This document shows positions 1 to 12,454 of a stretch of 64,000 nt of DNA, piece by piece (within the stretch, counting starts at the first letter, position 1; the number at the start of each line of letters is the position of its first letter). This DNA is from Vicia villosa (taxonomy: Eukaryota; Streptophyta; Magnoliopsida; Fabales; Fabaceae): assembly GCF_029867415.1 (NCBI RefSeq), contig NW_026705302.1:310001-374000 (forward strand), written 5' to 3'. Both the position numbers and the translations under genes were made by a program. The notes beneath the pieces are model-generated. The model saw only the letters and a program-made list of their open reading frames with translations, searched no databases and was not told the origin of the DNA.

Positions 1-1277
1 TACTAATTGTTTATAATTAACAATGACAAGTAAATGATGATTTGGTTCACAAATGAGAAAGCATGCTAAGGTTGATGTATAAATCTTATGTAACTCCTTG
101 AAAACACCGTTGTTCATAAAAAAATGTGACCACAATTGAGTATCAATTCTATAAAATAGTTTTCCCTAATTCCTTAGTGGAGAACTTCTTAATACTTAAA
201 AGTCAATTTCAATTCCTCAATAATTGATTTTAGTATTAAGGCAATATGCATCGTGTTCTAGAATGGATGATCACTATGGTGAAATCCTTATTCCTAAGCG
301 ATTTACCGTTTATGTTTTGATTCAAAATGCATTAGAGTGGTGTGTCAAGCCTAACCCTAATCATAGATCGACAAAATATTTTCCAATACAATGAAGCATG
401 AAAATCTTTGAATCATAAACTCAAATTATAAAAACATCAAATTCATCACAACGGTTTTAACAAGTCATTACATGAAAAGATTTAGGGACATCACCCTAGC
501 ATGAAATAGTTTAGCTACTCATAATGTTTAAGAAAATAACAAGAGTAATTGAAGTCATTACAAGAAATTAGCGGTTGATATGATCTCCAATCGCGAGTGC
601 TCTTGAAGATCTTCTTCCAAAACCCTTGACTCTTCTTTCTCTGTAATTCTCTATGCTCAATGATCCAAGATCCTCATTCCTTCCTCCTGTTAGGTTTTAG
701 TAGTGTTGGCAGTCATTCCTCGTATTCGAAAGGTCCAAATTACCCTTAATGAGTTCAAGGCTTTCAAAATAACAAAAGTTGGAAATCTGCCCGCGCCTAC
801 CAACACGGACCGTGTGCAGGAACACGGGTGCCCGTGTTGGTCAACTGCTTCAGCTCCACAAATTCACTTCTGCGCAGCTTTTCACACGGACCGTGTGCAG
901 GAACACGGGTGCCCGTGTGAAACCTCTGTTTTTCTATCCAAAAACCAACTTTCCAGCCATCTTTTGACACGGCCGTGTGCACACACACGGGTGCCCGTGT
1001 TGACCTCAGTTTTGGCTCTTTTGGCTTCTTTTCTCGCTTGTGCGCGCCATAACTTCGACCTCTCCCGTGCATTAACCTGACCACACACAAACTAACAACC
1101 AACGCATAAAACGGCACTTGAATAATACTCAAAACACACTAATCATGCAACAACATCACACAATCAACAAACAAGAAACTTACTAACAAAACCTATAACA
1201 ATGCCACATAGTATTACCAAGATTATGACTTTTAGTCGGAAAAAGTGCGGAAACTTACTAGAAATGGTGACCGATCA
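1..1277 (-). mobile_element. Athila-like LTR fragment, minus strand
   Basis: I see no credible coding sequence. Read on the minus strand the block starts TGATCGGTCACC at 1277 and runs off the left end of the window. It carries an array of short palindromes at 803-1000, as does the Athila LTR further right. The stretch around 480-520 resembles Athila-type LTRs from memory. The right edge fits an LTR end (CA at 1276-1277) followed by ATCAA at 1278-1282, a 5-mer also present at the equivalent intact site near 16600. This suggests insertion into an Ogre LTR. No Athila primer-binding site is visible, so it may be a long LTR or a solo LTR. The family call is inference. Confidence 0.5.
803..1000. 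repeat. array of six ACACGG-type palindromes
   Basis: Three paired palindromes occur at 803-815 with 822-837, 884-896 with 903-918, and 967-978 with 985-1000. The first of each pair is ACACGGACCGTGT or ACACGGCCGTGT, and the second is ACACGGGTGCCCGTGT. Pairs recur every 81-83 bp. The apparent ORFs here on both strands are by-products of the repeat. Confidence 0.85.
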
Positions 1278-3920
1278 ATCAACATTGACCAAAAGTGTTT
1301 TTTTCCAAAGGAGACCAAATTTCCATGATCCAAACATGTTTCTAACAATGCTAAGGGCCTCCCATGATCAACCAAAGGCCCATAACATTTTATTTCTTTT
1401 TTTTGGTTTAATTTTATTACATTTAAGATTAAATTAAAAAAAGAAATGGAAGGATAATGTTATGTGGCTTGGATATTAAGCTAAGGTCATCAAGAAACAT
1501 TCAACTCTGCCACAAGAAGCTAGTACAGCAGAAGAGAGTGGAAAAATCAAGCCATGGTTGCTTAAATTCAAAGCTACATATGTTATAATATTCAAAAATT
1601 CAACAAAATCATCAATGCTTCCTAGCTTAGTTTTTAAGCACTTTCTTTGCCTATAAATGAAGTGTAACACTTCATCAAGAAAAAGAGACAAGATCAGAAC
1701 CAAACCTATGATTGTAACTCACTTGTAACACATTTGAAATTTTCAAAGAAACTTGAAATTCGAATTTTCAGTTTAAGTCATTTTTAATCCTAACTAAACA
1801 CTCAAACATCATCTCTGAGCATCATTGAACCTGTTCCAATCAGTTTCAAGCTTTGAAACACAAAGAATCGAGCACCATAGCTCACGGTTTGTGCAAACAA
1901 AAACTTAACAAAATCTCATCATACACTCACATCTAGCACGATGTAATCATATATTTGAATTTAGTTCATTGTTCTGATCGTTTCTGGATGGTTAATTGAA
2001 GTTTGAACATGTATCCATGAAGATACCATTTTAGGGTTCTTGAACTCTATTTTAGGGTTTTTCTTAAAAGGAAAAATTAGACAAAATTAAGGGCATGGTT
2101 GAATTCAGTGAATCATGACGAATCAAATGGATATGTCGCGAAAAATTTCTATGCTTGTTTACCCCTATTCGCTATTTTGCAGGGATGAGTTTCATCTATT
2201 ACAGCGCTTTTTGGCAAAAAACGCTATTAAAAGTATTGGCTGGAGGTTGAAGACGAAGGCGTGGCGCCATCTGATTGGCCAGTTTGAAAAAGCGCGCGTT
2301 TTGTCTTATTCTCGGATCTGATGCTCCGCTGACTAGACTATTGCCATGCGCCACACGTCCTTGTCCATTAGATCATTTTAATTCTCTCATCTAACGCTCC
2401 TTGTCTTGCAGGTTCACCATAGACCCTAGGGTTTTGCCACACATGATTATTGTTTTATATATTTTCTATTTTATTTTATTTTCTTTACAAAATTAATTTA
2501 AAATAGTTTCAAAAATCAAAAAAATATAATAAAAATATTTCTAGGTTTATAAAATAATCTATTATTTTTTTGACAAAAAAATATTTTATTTTTCTTAATA
2601 ATTAAAATATTTTGTTTAATTAATTAGTATATATTTATATATTTGCCTTTTAATTATTCAACCAATCAAAAAATCATAAATTTTTTTTTCTTTATATTAA
2701 ATTTAGTTTAGATATTTTAGACTAATTTTGTACATATTTAGAATATTTTTCTCTTTAAGTTTTAATTATTTATGTAATTATTTGCATAATTATATGTTAT
2801 TTAACTTAATAGTTTTCAAAACAATTTCAAAAATTCCAAAAAAAATAGTTTTATTTTAAAATTAATTAATAAGCATTTTGAACATATTTTAAACTTAATT
2901 TTTAGGTTTAAATTTTATTTCTACCTTTTTCCTCATTTTAATTAAATTAATCATGCATTAATTCTAATTAAAATCAAATATACAAAAAATCCAAAAATAT
3001 TTCTTTTATCTTATTGCAATTTAAATTCCTAGATAAAGTGTATAGGTTGTCAAATTCATGTAAATAGCGTAGTTTACATTTCCCGCACAATCGATGTAAT
3101 AGCGTATATTTACTTTCCGCATTTTACATTCCGCATTTTAATTCCAGCACATATAAAACTGCGTGTATGTCAAGAATAAAAACTGAAGCGTTAGATCACT
3201 AACTTCAAAGATAAAATATCTGAATCAAAACACAATCACATTTGCACCTCTTAGGGTGATCCCTCTTTTACTCTTTTCAAAATCAAAATCAAATTCTACT
3301 GTTTCAAATGCAAAAAATCGAACTTTCGTTTACATCCGGTGAAAGGAGAATTTTCTAAAGGAAATAGGAAAAGACCTTATAACTTAGGGTAGACCTCCTA
3401 ATTTGCTTGCTCAAATCAAAACAAACAAATGTCTCATATATCATTGTTTTCAAAATAAAACTTTCAAAAAAAAAAGACAATACTTGGTATATATCCAAAC
3501 AAGGATTATTACGAAGTTAACGTTCTTTTTTTTTTCAAAACATCTTTCGAAAGATAAAACACTTTGTATACATCCGCACAAGGATCATTACAAAGTCAAT
3601 TTACAAAGGTATTTGAAACCACATACAAGCATTTCAAGGCAAGAGAAAAAAAATGATTCAAAACAAGTGAGCTAAGCAAACTAAGAGCCCATGGATAACC
3701 ATGGATACAAAGGGTGCTAACACCTTCCCTTTGTATAACCAACCCCCTTACCCAGAATTTCTTAAAGGTCTTTTTCTGTTTCTTTTATAAACCTTTCCTT
3801 AATTGGATAAAATAAAAGTCGGTGGCGACTCTCTGATTTTTCAAAAACACAAAAGCAAAGAGAAGAGTGTCAGTTCGTATATCTCTCCACGAGAGGTATG
3901 GTAAAAAACCGAGGGCGACA
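1278..3920 (+). mobile_element. Ogre LTR, 3' portion (duplicate copy)
   Basis: Near-identical to 16600-19239, the 3' part of the Ogre-1 LTR, with roughly 20 differences seen by eye. It lacks the first 2.05 kb of the LTR. It includes the TATA box at 1652-1658, the AT-rich block at 2440-3000, a U5 hairpin at 3705-3736 and the terminal GAGGGCGACA ending at 3920. It runs straight into SIRE integrase sequence at 3921, exactly as the other copy does at 19240. The short ORF at 3403-3675 lies in LTR sequence and is not considered a gene. Confidence 0.9.
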
Positions 3921-4572
3921 AACATTTATAAGATTGATCTTTCTGATCTTAAGAATCAAAAGGTTACTTGCCTTATGTCTGTTAGTGAAGAGCAGTGGGT
4001 CTGGCACAGAAGATTAGGTCATGCTAGTTTGAGGAAGATTTCTCAGATTAACAAACTTAATCTGGTTAGAGGACTCCCTAATCTGAAATATAAATCAGAT
4101 GCTCTTTGCGAAGCATGTCAGAAAGGGAAGTTTTCAAAACCTGCATTCAAGTCTAAAAATGTTGTCTCTTCCTCTAGGCCGCTAGAACTTCTGCACATTA
4201 ATCTTTTTGGCCCAATCAAAACAGCATCAATCAGAGGAAAGAAATATGGATTAGTTATAGTAGACGACTATAGTAGATGGACATGGATAAAGTTCTTGAA
4301 ACACAAGGATGAGTCACATACTGTGTTCTTTGACTTCTGCACTCAGATTCAATCTGAGAAGGAATGCAAAATCATAAAGGTCAGAAGTGATCATGGTGGT
4401 GAATTTGAGAACAGATTCTTTGAAATTTATTTCAAAGAAAATGGTATTGCCCATGATTTCTCTTGTCCTAGAACTCCACACCAAAATGGAGTTGTAGAAC
4501 GAAAGAATAGGACTCTACAAGAAATGGCCAGAACCATGATCAATGAAACCAATATGGCTAAGCATTTCTGGC
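3921..4572 (+). pseudogene. SIRE copia integrase fragment (duplicate copy)
   Basis: Encodes the GAG-pre-integrase segment (WHRRLGHASL) followed by a Ty1/copia integrase core with DDYSRW, RSDHGGEF and GVVERKNR. The first catalytic aspartate, normally in an HxDLFGP context, is asparagine (HINLFGP; AAT at 4200-4202). It breaks off after HFW at 4572 and joins Ogre sequence that normally lies downstream of Ogre ORF1. The second copy at 19240 continues through this point without interruption. It is one arm of a duplication, not an independent insertion. Confidence 0.93.
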
Positions 4573-4781
4573 CCGAAAGAGGCAAATAAAAAAAAAGAGA
4601 AAGAAAGAAAAAAAAGAAATAAATTGTTTAACTAATACGTGTTTGTTTCTTCTTTGTTTTAAACAAATCTAAATTCTAAGATCCTTGAAAACATTGCATA
4701 TGCATTTCATTCATAAACATTGCATAACAGGTTCACATGATGGGTTTCTCATCTCCTCGCTGTTTATTTCAGTTAGAAGAG

Positions 4782-7700
4782 ATGGAATCCGAAACAAGCA
4801 TCAAGAATCTCGAAGCACAGAATGCCCAAGTTCAGGTAGCAATTCTTGAGCTAGCAAAGGGGCAACAAGAACTGAAAGCCCTGATAATCAAGAAGAAAAA
4901 GAAGCCCAAAGGATCTGTAGGCTTGAGTCACCTGATAAGGAAGATCAAATCCCAGTCAAAAGGCCCAAAAAGCCACCGATCCCTGAAATAGTCGGTGATG
5001 GTGAGCAAGAAGACAATCACAGCAACCAGGGTTCTGCCAAACCCTCCCTCTCTTCTAACGAAGAAGATTATCATTCCGAAGACGAGCAGGGTGATGATAA
5101 ATACCAGCTGTTGGAAGAACGCATGAAAGCTATGGAGATACAAAAAATACCTGGTTTAGACTTCAATGATCTTGGACTTGTCTCAGATATTGTTATTCCT
5201 CCAAAATTGAAAATTCCTGTCTTTGCAAAGTATGATGGAGTTTCTTGCCCAAAACTACATTTGAGGTCCTTTGTGAGGAAGATACTACCTCATATGGCAG
5301 ATAACAAATTGTGGATTCATTTCTTCCAAGAAAGTCTGTCGGGTACACAACTCGAGTGGTACTACCAGCTGGAAAGTACAAAAGTTCACACTTGGGAAGA
5401 TTTGGCTGCTGCTTTCTACAAACAGTATCAATACAACGCTGACCTTGCACCAACCCGTACTCAACTACGGGGCATGTCTATGGCACCAAAAGAAAGTTTC
5501 AAAGGGTATGCACAAAAATGGAGAGATCTGGCTGGAAGGGTTCAACCACCCTTATCTGATCGCGAGCTGGTCGACATGTTCATGGGCACTTTAACTGGCC
5601 CTTTCTACAGTCATTTGCTGGGAAGCTCATCATCAGGTTTCACTGACCTGATATTAACTAGAGAGCGTGTCGAAAGCGGTATTCAAAGTGGAAAAATTCA
5701 AATAGGCTCCTCCTCTGGTACTACAAAGAGGCCCATCAGTGGGAGAAACGAAGTCAATACAATGCACAGTCAGAAGGGTCGAAAAAGTGAGCATCACCAA
5801 TCTGTAGGGGCAGTTCTGATCTCCGCATCTGCACCTCAAAAAGATCAGCCGCCAAAATATACGCGTCGACCAGATGCACCAAGAAGAAATTTCACCAGAA
5901 TCAATATGCCAATCTCCCAAGCATTGCAGCACTTGTTAAAAGCAGATCTGATCACATTAAAAGATCCTCCGAAGAATGTCAATACTTCCTCTCCAAGTTA
6001 TCGCCCCGATGCAACATGTGCGTATCACTCTAACTGTTCAGGTCATGACGCAGATCACTATTGGGCCCTGAAAAATAAAATACAAGACATGATAGATGCT
6101 GGGGAAATTGAGTTCGATCCTCCAGAGACTCCAAATGTCATCACTGCACCTATGCCGAAGCACGACAAAACCGTTAATGCCATCATAGACACTGTTTACA
6201 TCTATGATGTGAGAGAATTGTCAACTCCGCTCCTTGAAGTCAAAAGAAAGCTAATCCAAGCTGGTTACTTTCCAGGTTATGACCCTGATTGCTTTTATTG
6301 CAAACACCTACCCAATGGTTGTGAAAATCTGAGAATGGGAATCCATAAGTGGATGGATCGCCGTATCATTATGTTTGAGAGGCTCCCTTCTATGGACGAT
6401 TTATGCGAAGTTTTTTCAAACGGGATGAGAATAGAGGATGTCTCAGTGGTTTCTAACATACCATTGAAAATCCCTACCAAAGCTCCTTTCAAAATTTCTG
6501 CTGCACCCAAAGTGGCATCAGTAATCATTACCAGTCCGGCTCCATTTCCATACTCCACAGACAAAGCTGTCCCGTGGAGTTATGACACTAATGTTTTTGT
6601 CCATGGAGTTAAGCAAGACACATTGACTGAAGAGGCCATGAATTTTACTACTCCGACTGTTGATAATATTGTGGGTACTAGTAAGATTACGAGGAGTGGA
6701 AGGATCTTTTCACCAGAAATTTCTCCAAATGTTGCTACTAATCCAGTCCAGGTCCCAATTCCAAATCAAGATATCAACGCTCGAGGCAAAGAGCCACTAG
6801 TAGAACCAGTTCAAGTACTGGTGGAAGTCACTGTTGAAGATCCATCAAAGCAAGAAATGAAGGAAATATTGAAAATCATCTGCAAAAGTGATTATAATAT
6901 TGTCGAACAGCTGGGGCACACTGCTTCAAAAATCTCAATGCTGTCTCTTCTAAAGTATTCAGAAGCTCATGCCAAGGCCCTGATGAAGTTCCTGAAAGCT
7001 GCACATGTACCACAAGAGATTTCAGTCGATCAATTTGAAAATTGTGTTGCCAATCTAACAATGAATAATGGTCTCGGTTTCTCTGATGTTGATCTAACCC
7101 CTGCTGGAAAAAATCACAATAAAGCCCTGCACATCTCTATTGAATGTAACGGCACCACTCTATCTCATGTGCTGGTAGATAACGGCTCCTCTTTGAACGT
7201 GTTACCAAAAGCAGTATTGGAAAAGCTTGACTTCGAAGGAATCGTGTTATAACTAAGCGATGTTGTGGTAAGAGCCTTCGACGGGTCAACAAGAACAGTG
7301 TACGGAAAAGTGAAGCTCCCAATCAGAGTGGGCTCTCAGATCTTTGATTCTACCTTCTACATAATGGAAATTCACCCAGCTTATTCCTGTTTACTAGGAC
7401 ACCCTTGGATACATGGGGCAAATGCTGTAACTTCTACCCTACATCAGAAGTTAAAATATCCAGTAAAAGGCAAGGTTGTCACAGTTTATGGCGAAAAAGA
7501 GTATGTGGTTAGCCACCTGAGCAACTCCAAGTATGTTGAGATGGATGGCGAATTCATCGAAACCCCCTGTCAATCTTTTGAGGTGGTCCATCCAGATGTC
7601 TCTACTGCCAAACATATTTCTGCTACTCCTGCTACAAAAGCAACTCCAACTAGGGCTTCTCTCAAAGATGCCAAAGCTGTGGTCGAAAAAGGCGGTTGCA

Positions 7701-8595
7701 CAGTATGGGGACAGCTCCTCGATGTACCTTACAAGTCCGATAAGCTAGGCCTGGGCTATGCTAATGGGAATCAGAAGAACGATCAAAGTCCTCGTTCTGG
7801 AGGATTAATGTCACATTTCATCAGCCAAGGAGTGAATGCTATTGAAGACGATGGAGTGTTCTTGAACCATATTATTCATCCATATCCAAATGAAGTTCCA
7901 CCTGTTGCCATGGAAGTTTGGGATACTTTGGGGGAACCAAGCGGCGGGTATGATTTTCTAGTAAAGTATACCGCACCTCAGAGTTCTTTTATTGCTATGG
8001 AAGACATTACCCCAACTGGATGGGGTGATCAGTTTGAAGATAGCAATAGTTTCACAAGTTCCATCACTAAGCAAAACCAAAGTCCACCTAGTCCAAAAGA
8101 AGTCTGGGATACACTAGGAGAACCAAGTGGTAAGTATGACTTTATGGTGAAATATTCAGCTCCCCTGAGCTCACAGATCGCTATTGAAGACATCACCCCA
8201 ACTGGATGGGACAATCATTTTGAAGACAATATGACATTCACAAGCCCTGTCGCTCCTGAAGAAGTCTGGGAAACACCAAATAATGAGAATGATTTCCTAA
8301 CACAATACACTGCTCCCCAGAATGCACAAGTCTCCCTTGAAAACATCATTCCAACTGGATGGGACAATCTTATCGGGTATCTCGCTCAGCCAACAGAGGT
8401 ATCTCAGCCTGGGCTCTCGTATCCAGCAGAGTATATTACTTATCCCGAAAGATCACCGGCTCATTTCCCCACCAAAGAAATCAATGCTGTGGAAGATGAA
8501 GAAGACAACTGCAACTGGAGCAGCTGGATACTCCCTGCTCACAACAATGGATTGAACAACTGGGAAGCCGAGGATGTGATCTCCTTTGATCAGGA
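4782..8595 (+). pseudogene. Ogre-1 gag-protease (exon 1 of gag-pol)
   Basis: ATG at 4782, shared with Ogre-2. The N-terminus looks like a short coiled coil (EAQNAQVQVAILELAKGQQE) followed by a lysine tract. A retrotransposon gag core follows (about 5200-5690: FFQESLSGTQLEWYYQL, WRDLAGRVQPP), then a Cys/His cluster (CAYHSNC.GHDADH, about 6019-6065). The retropepsin-like protease has active site VDNGSSLNVLP near 7170-7205 and YSCLLGHPW near 7385. C-terminal repeats of EVWDTLGEPSG / DITPTGW come next. One base lost near 4950 shifts the frame, and TAA at 7250-7252 replaces CAA of Ogre-2. The exon ends at a GA^GT donor after 8595. Without splicing, translation would stop at 8597. Confidence 0.9.
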
Positions 8596-8858
8596 GTAAA
8601 TGCAATTTCCTGTTTTCGTTGTTTATATTGTTCAAAGATAAAAATGGTTCCTGTACTATCGAACTATGAACTTGAAAGCCGTGTGCCTTGCCCGAAGCAC
8701 ACTGGTCCTTTTTATAAGGGTTTGTCATATCATGATCATGTTCATTCAATAAAATCATGGGACGTTTGCATATTCAAATTTTGTGATCCTTTTTCTTTGC
8801 TTTATTCATTTTTCAAATAGCTATGTGTTCTTACACACACCCACATAAATAAATGCAG
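8596..8858 (+). other. Ogre intron between protease and RT
   Basis: The donor is GA^GTAAATG at 8596 and the acceptor ATGCAG^ATTCAC at 8858, giving 263 bp. Removing it joins codon phase GA+A and moves exactly into the RT frame. Unspliced RNA stops at the TAA overlapping the donor (8597-8599), so splicing would decide between Gag-Pro and Gag-Pro-Pol. An intron here is an established property of Ogre elements. The borders are predicted from frame and consensus and are conserved in Ogre-2. Confidence 0.85.
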
Positions 8859-11800
8859 ATTCACATTCACTCTGGATCCTGTTGATAACGATTCTGCTAT
8901 TGCCAGTCATGACTTTGAAAATCCGATCTACCAAACTGAGGACGAAAGTGAGAAAGATTGTGAAGTACCAAGCGAACTTGCAAGGCTATTAGAACAAGAA
9001 GAAAAGACTATACAGCCGCATGAAGAACCAATTGAGGTTATCAACTTGGGCAGTGACGAAGAAAAGAAAGAAGTCAAGATAGGGGCTGATCTAGAAGACA
9101 GTGTCAAGCAAAGACTGATTCAAATGTTACAAGACTACGTTGAGATATTCGCTTGGTCCTATGAAGATATGCCTGGCCTTGACACAGATATTGTGGTTCA
9201 TCGCCTACCGATCAAAGAAGGTAGTAATCCAGTTAAGCAGAAACTGCGGAGGAGTAGGCCCGATATGTCAAAGAAGATCAAAGACGAGGTTGAGAAGCAA
9301 TTCAATGCTGGCTTTCTGAAAGTTGTGAGTTATCCTCCTTGGATAGCTAACATAGTACCGGTGCCTAAAAAAGACGGGAAAGTTAGAATGTGTGTAGACT
9401 ACAGAGATCTGAATCGGGCAAGCCCCAAAGATGATTTCCCTTTACCTCACATCGATGTACTAGTCGACAATACCGCACAATGCAAGGTATTCTCCTTCAT
9501 GGATGGATTCTCAGGGTACAATCAAATCAAGATGGCACCCGAAGACATGGAAAAAACAACCTTCACAACACCCTGGGGAACCTTTTGTTACAAAGTAATG
9601 CCCTTTGGTTTAAAGAATGCAGGAGCAACATATCAGCGTGCAATGGTAGCTCTGTTCCATGATATGATTCATCAGGAGATAGAGGTTTATGTTGATGATA
9701 TGATTGCGAAGTCCAACACCGAAGAAGAACATCTGGGTCATCTGCACAAGCTGTTTGACAGACTCAAGAAATACAGGCTGCGACTGAATCCGAACAAGTG
9801 TACCTTTAGAGTAAGATTCGGTAAACTCATAGGTTTCATAGTCAGCAGCAAAGGTATTGAGGTTGATCCTGCCAAGGTCAAAGCCATTCAAGAAATGCCT
9901 ATACCCCGTACCGAGAAACAAGTCAGAGGATTCTTGGGACGTCTGAATTACATAGCCAGATTTATTGCCCATATGACTACTACTTGTGTGCCGATCTTCA
10001 AACTGTTGAAGAAAGATCAAGTGGAAAGATGGAATGACAAATGCCAGTTAGCCTTTGATAAGATCAAAGAATATCTTCAAAATCCGCCAATCTTGTTACC
10101 ACCAGTGGAAGAAAGACCTCTGATAATGTACCTAACAGTGTTAGAAGATTCAATGGGGTGTGTACTGGGGCAACATGACGAGCCCGGCCGAAAGGAGCAC
10201 GCAATCTACTATCTTAGCAAAAAGTTTACCGATTGTGAAACAAGATACTCACTGCTCGAGAAAACTTGTTGTGCCTTAGCATGGGCGGCTCGCCGACTAA
10301 GACAGTATATGCTAAATCATACCACTTTCCTAATCTCCAAAATGGATCCTATCAAGTATGTGTTCGAAAAACCTGCTCTCTCTGGAAGAATAGCAAGATG
10401 GCAAATGATCTTAACAGAGTATGACATCCAGTACACTTCACAAAAAGCAATCAAAGGAAGTGTGGTAGCTGATCATCTGGCTCATCAAGCAGTGGATGAT
10501 TATCAAGCATTGAACTTTGACTTCCCAGATGAAGACATTATGCTAGTCACTGACTACGAACAACCAGGACCGGAAGAAGGACCCGAGCCGGGATCCCGAT
10601 GGACTATGGTTTTTGATGGAGCTTCTAACGCACTCGGCAATGGCATCGGAGCTGTGATCATTTCTCCTGCAGGAGGTTATACACCATTCACTGCCAGATT
10701 ATGCTTCAACTGCACTAACAATATAGCCGAGTATGAAGCATGTATTCTGGGTCTCAAAGCTGCAATCGATCTAAGAATCAAGTTCCTAGAGGTCTACGGA
10801 GACTCGGCGCTTGTGATTTATCAAGTCAAAGAGGAATGGGACACGAAGCACCCGAATCTAATTCCTTACAAAGAATATGTCCTGAGTTTGATTCCTTACT
10901 TTGAAGAAATCACTTTTGAACATATCCCGCGCGAAGAAAATCAACTAGCTGATGCCTTAGCTACCATGTCATCCATGTTCAAAGTCAGGTGGGACAATGA
11001 GGCGCCGATGATCACCATTTACAGACAGGATGAACCAGCCTATTGCAATGAGATCAATGCCGAAGGAACGGAAGAAAAACCATGGTTCCATGAAGTAAAA
11101 AGATATCTCGAAACTCAGGAGTACCCTTAAGGGGCATCCATTAACGATAGAAAGTTTCTAAGAAGATTTGCTGCCAAATTCTTCCTAAGTAATGGAACCC
11201 TATACAAACGCAACCATGACTCGACTTTACTTCGTTGTGTAAACAAGAAGGAAGCAGAACAGATTATGGAAGACATATACGATGGTGCTTTTGGTACTCA
11301 TTCAAGTGGACATACAATGGCTAAAAAGATCCTAAGAGCAGGTTATTATTGGTCTACCATGGAGACAGACTGCCATCATCACTCCAGAACCTGTCACAAA
11401 TGCCAGATATATGCCGACAAAGTACATGTACCTCCGGTCCCATTAAACGTCCTGACGGCTCCTTGGCCTTTTGCAATGTGGGGTATTGATATGATCGGAG
11501 AAATCAAGCCTACTGCCTCCAACGGACATCATTTTATCCTAGTCGCTATTGACTACTTCACAAAATGGGTAGAAGCAGCTTCATTTGCTTCTGTCACAAA
11601 AAATGTTGTGGCCCAATTTATCAAGCATAATCTCATTTGTCGGTATGGCATCCCTGAAAGGATCATCACAGACAATGGCACAAATTTGAACAACAGAATG
11701 ATTACTGAACTCTGCACACAATTCCAGATCAAACATCATAATTCCTCTCCATATCGACCAAAGATGAATGGCGCAGTGGAAGCTGCCAACAAGAACATCA

Positions 11801-12330
11801 AGAAAATCATATAGAAGATGACAGTAACCTACAAAGACTGGCATGAGATGTTACCTTTTGCTCTTCATGGTTATCGCACATCAGCACGTACTTCAACAGG
11901 GGCGACTCCATTCTCCTTAGTCTATGGTATGAGGGCAATTCTTCCAATTGAAATTCAGATTCCTTCCCTAAGGATTATGAAAGAAGCTGATCTAGACAAA
12001 GACGATTGGATTCAGACTCGGTTGGACCAGATAAACTTGATTGATGAGAAGAGGCTCGCAGCTATTTGTCATGGTCAGTTGTACCAAAAGCGTATGATCA
12101 AAGCCTTCAACAAGAAAGTCAAAAGTCAAGCATACCAAACCGGTGGTTTGGTTGTTAAACGCATCATCCTACCACAAGGTGACCCCAGGGGCAAGTGGAC
12201 TCCCACTTATGAGGGACCGTTTGTAATCAAGAAAATATTCTCCGGCGGTGCCATGCTGCTTACCACTATGGATGGCGAGGATTTCCCACATCCTGTAAAT
12301 GCGGACATAGTGAAAAAGTATTTCGCTTAA
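8859..12330 (+). pseudogene. Ogre-1 pol: RT, dual RNase H, integrase
   Basis: Exon 2 of gag-pol. An acidic linker (EDESEKDCEVP) is followed by RT with WIANIVPVPKKDGKVRMCVDYRDLN and the catalytic YVDD at 9688-9699. Then come a gypsy-type RNase H region (YYLSKKFTDCETRYS, about 10208) and a second RNase H (VFDGASNALGNG, NNIAEYEA, GDSALVIY, EENQLADALA; about 10610-10965). Two RNase H domains are a hallmark of the Tat lineage. Integrase has a His/Cys zinc-binding stretch and D-D-E residues in WGIDMIG, IITDNGTN and NGAVEAAN. No frameshift is present, but TAA at 11128 (GAA in Ogre-2) and TAG at 11812 (CAA in Ogre-2) interrupt it. It is inactive as annotated, though the catalytic residues survive. 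Confidence 0.92.
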
Positions 12331-12343
12331 AGAAAAGCTCGCA

Positions 12344-12369
12344 AAGTTGAAAACCTGAAAGGGCAACTT
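12344..12369 (+). ncRNA. Ogre 3' UTR RNA hairpin 1 (copy in Ogre-1)
   Basis: Predicted 26-nt hairpin 14 nt after the pol stop. The outer stem AAGTT/AACTT is perfect, followed by a 5' bulge GAAAA, an inner stem CCT/GGG (one G.U), a GAAA tetraloop and a single C bulge. It is followed by AGGCAAAA, shared by all three hairpins. No known function. Confidence 0.65.
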
Positions 12370-12391
12370 AGGCAAAAATGAGCGTCTCGGT

Positions 12392-12417
12392 GGATTGAAA
12401 ACCTGAAAAAGCGATCC
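12392..12417 (+). ncRNA. Ogre 3' UTR RNA hairpin 2 (copy in Ogre-1)
   Basis: Same 26-nt plan with a different outer stem, GGATT/GATCC (four Watson-Crick pairs and one G.U), bulge GAAAA, GAAA tetraloop and C bulge. The inner stem CCT/AAG has one mismatch; the Ogre-2 counterpart has GGG. Confidence 0.65.
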
Positions 12418-12454
12418 AGGCAAAAATTAGAGACTAAATAAATATTATCCCGGT

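Noticed and set aside
703..1132. Overlapping ORFs on both strands (125 and 111 codons)
   Set aside because: They are produced by the palindrome array; repeated phrases on both strands and no domain.
3403..3675. 90-codon ORF near the Ogre LTR end (also 18722-18994)
   Set aside because: AT-rich LTR sequence, disrupted in both Ogre-2 LTRs, no domain.
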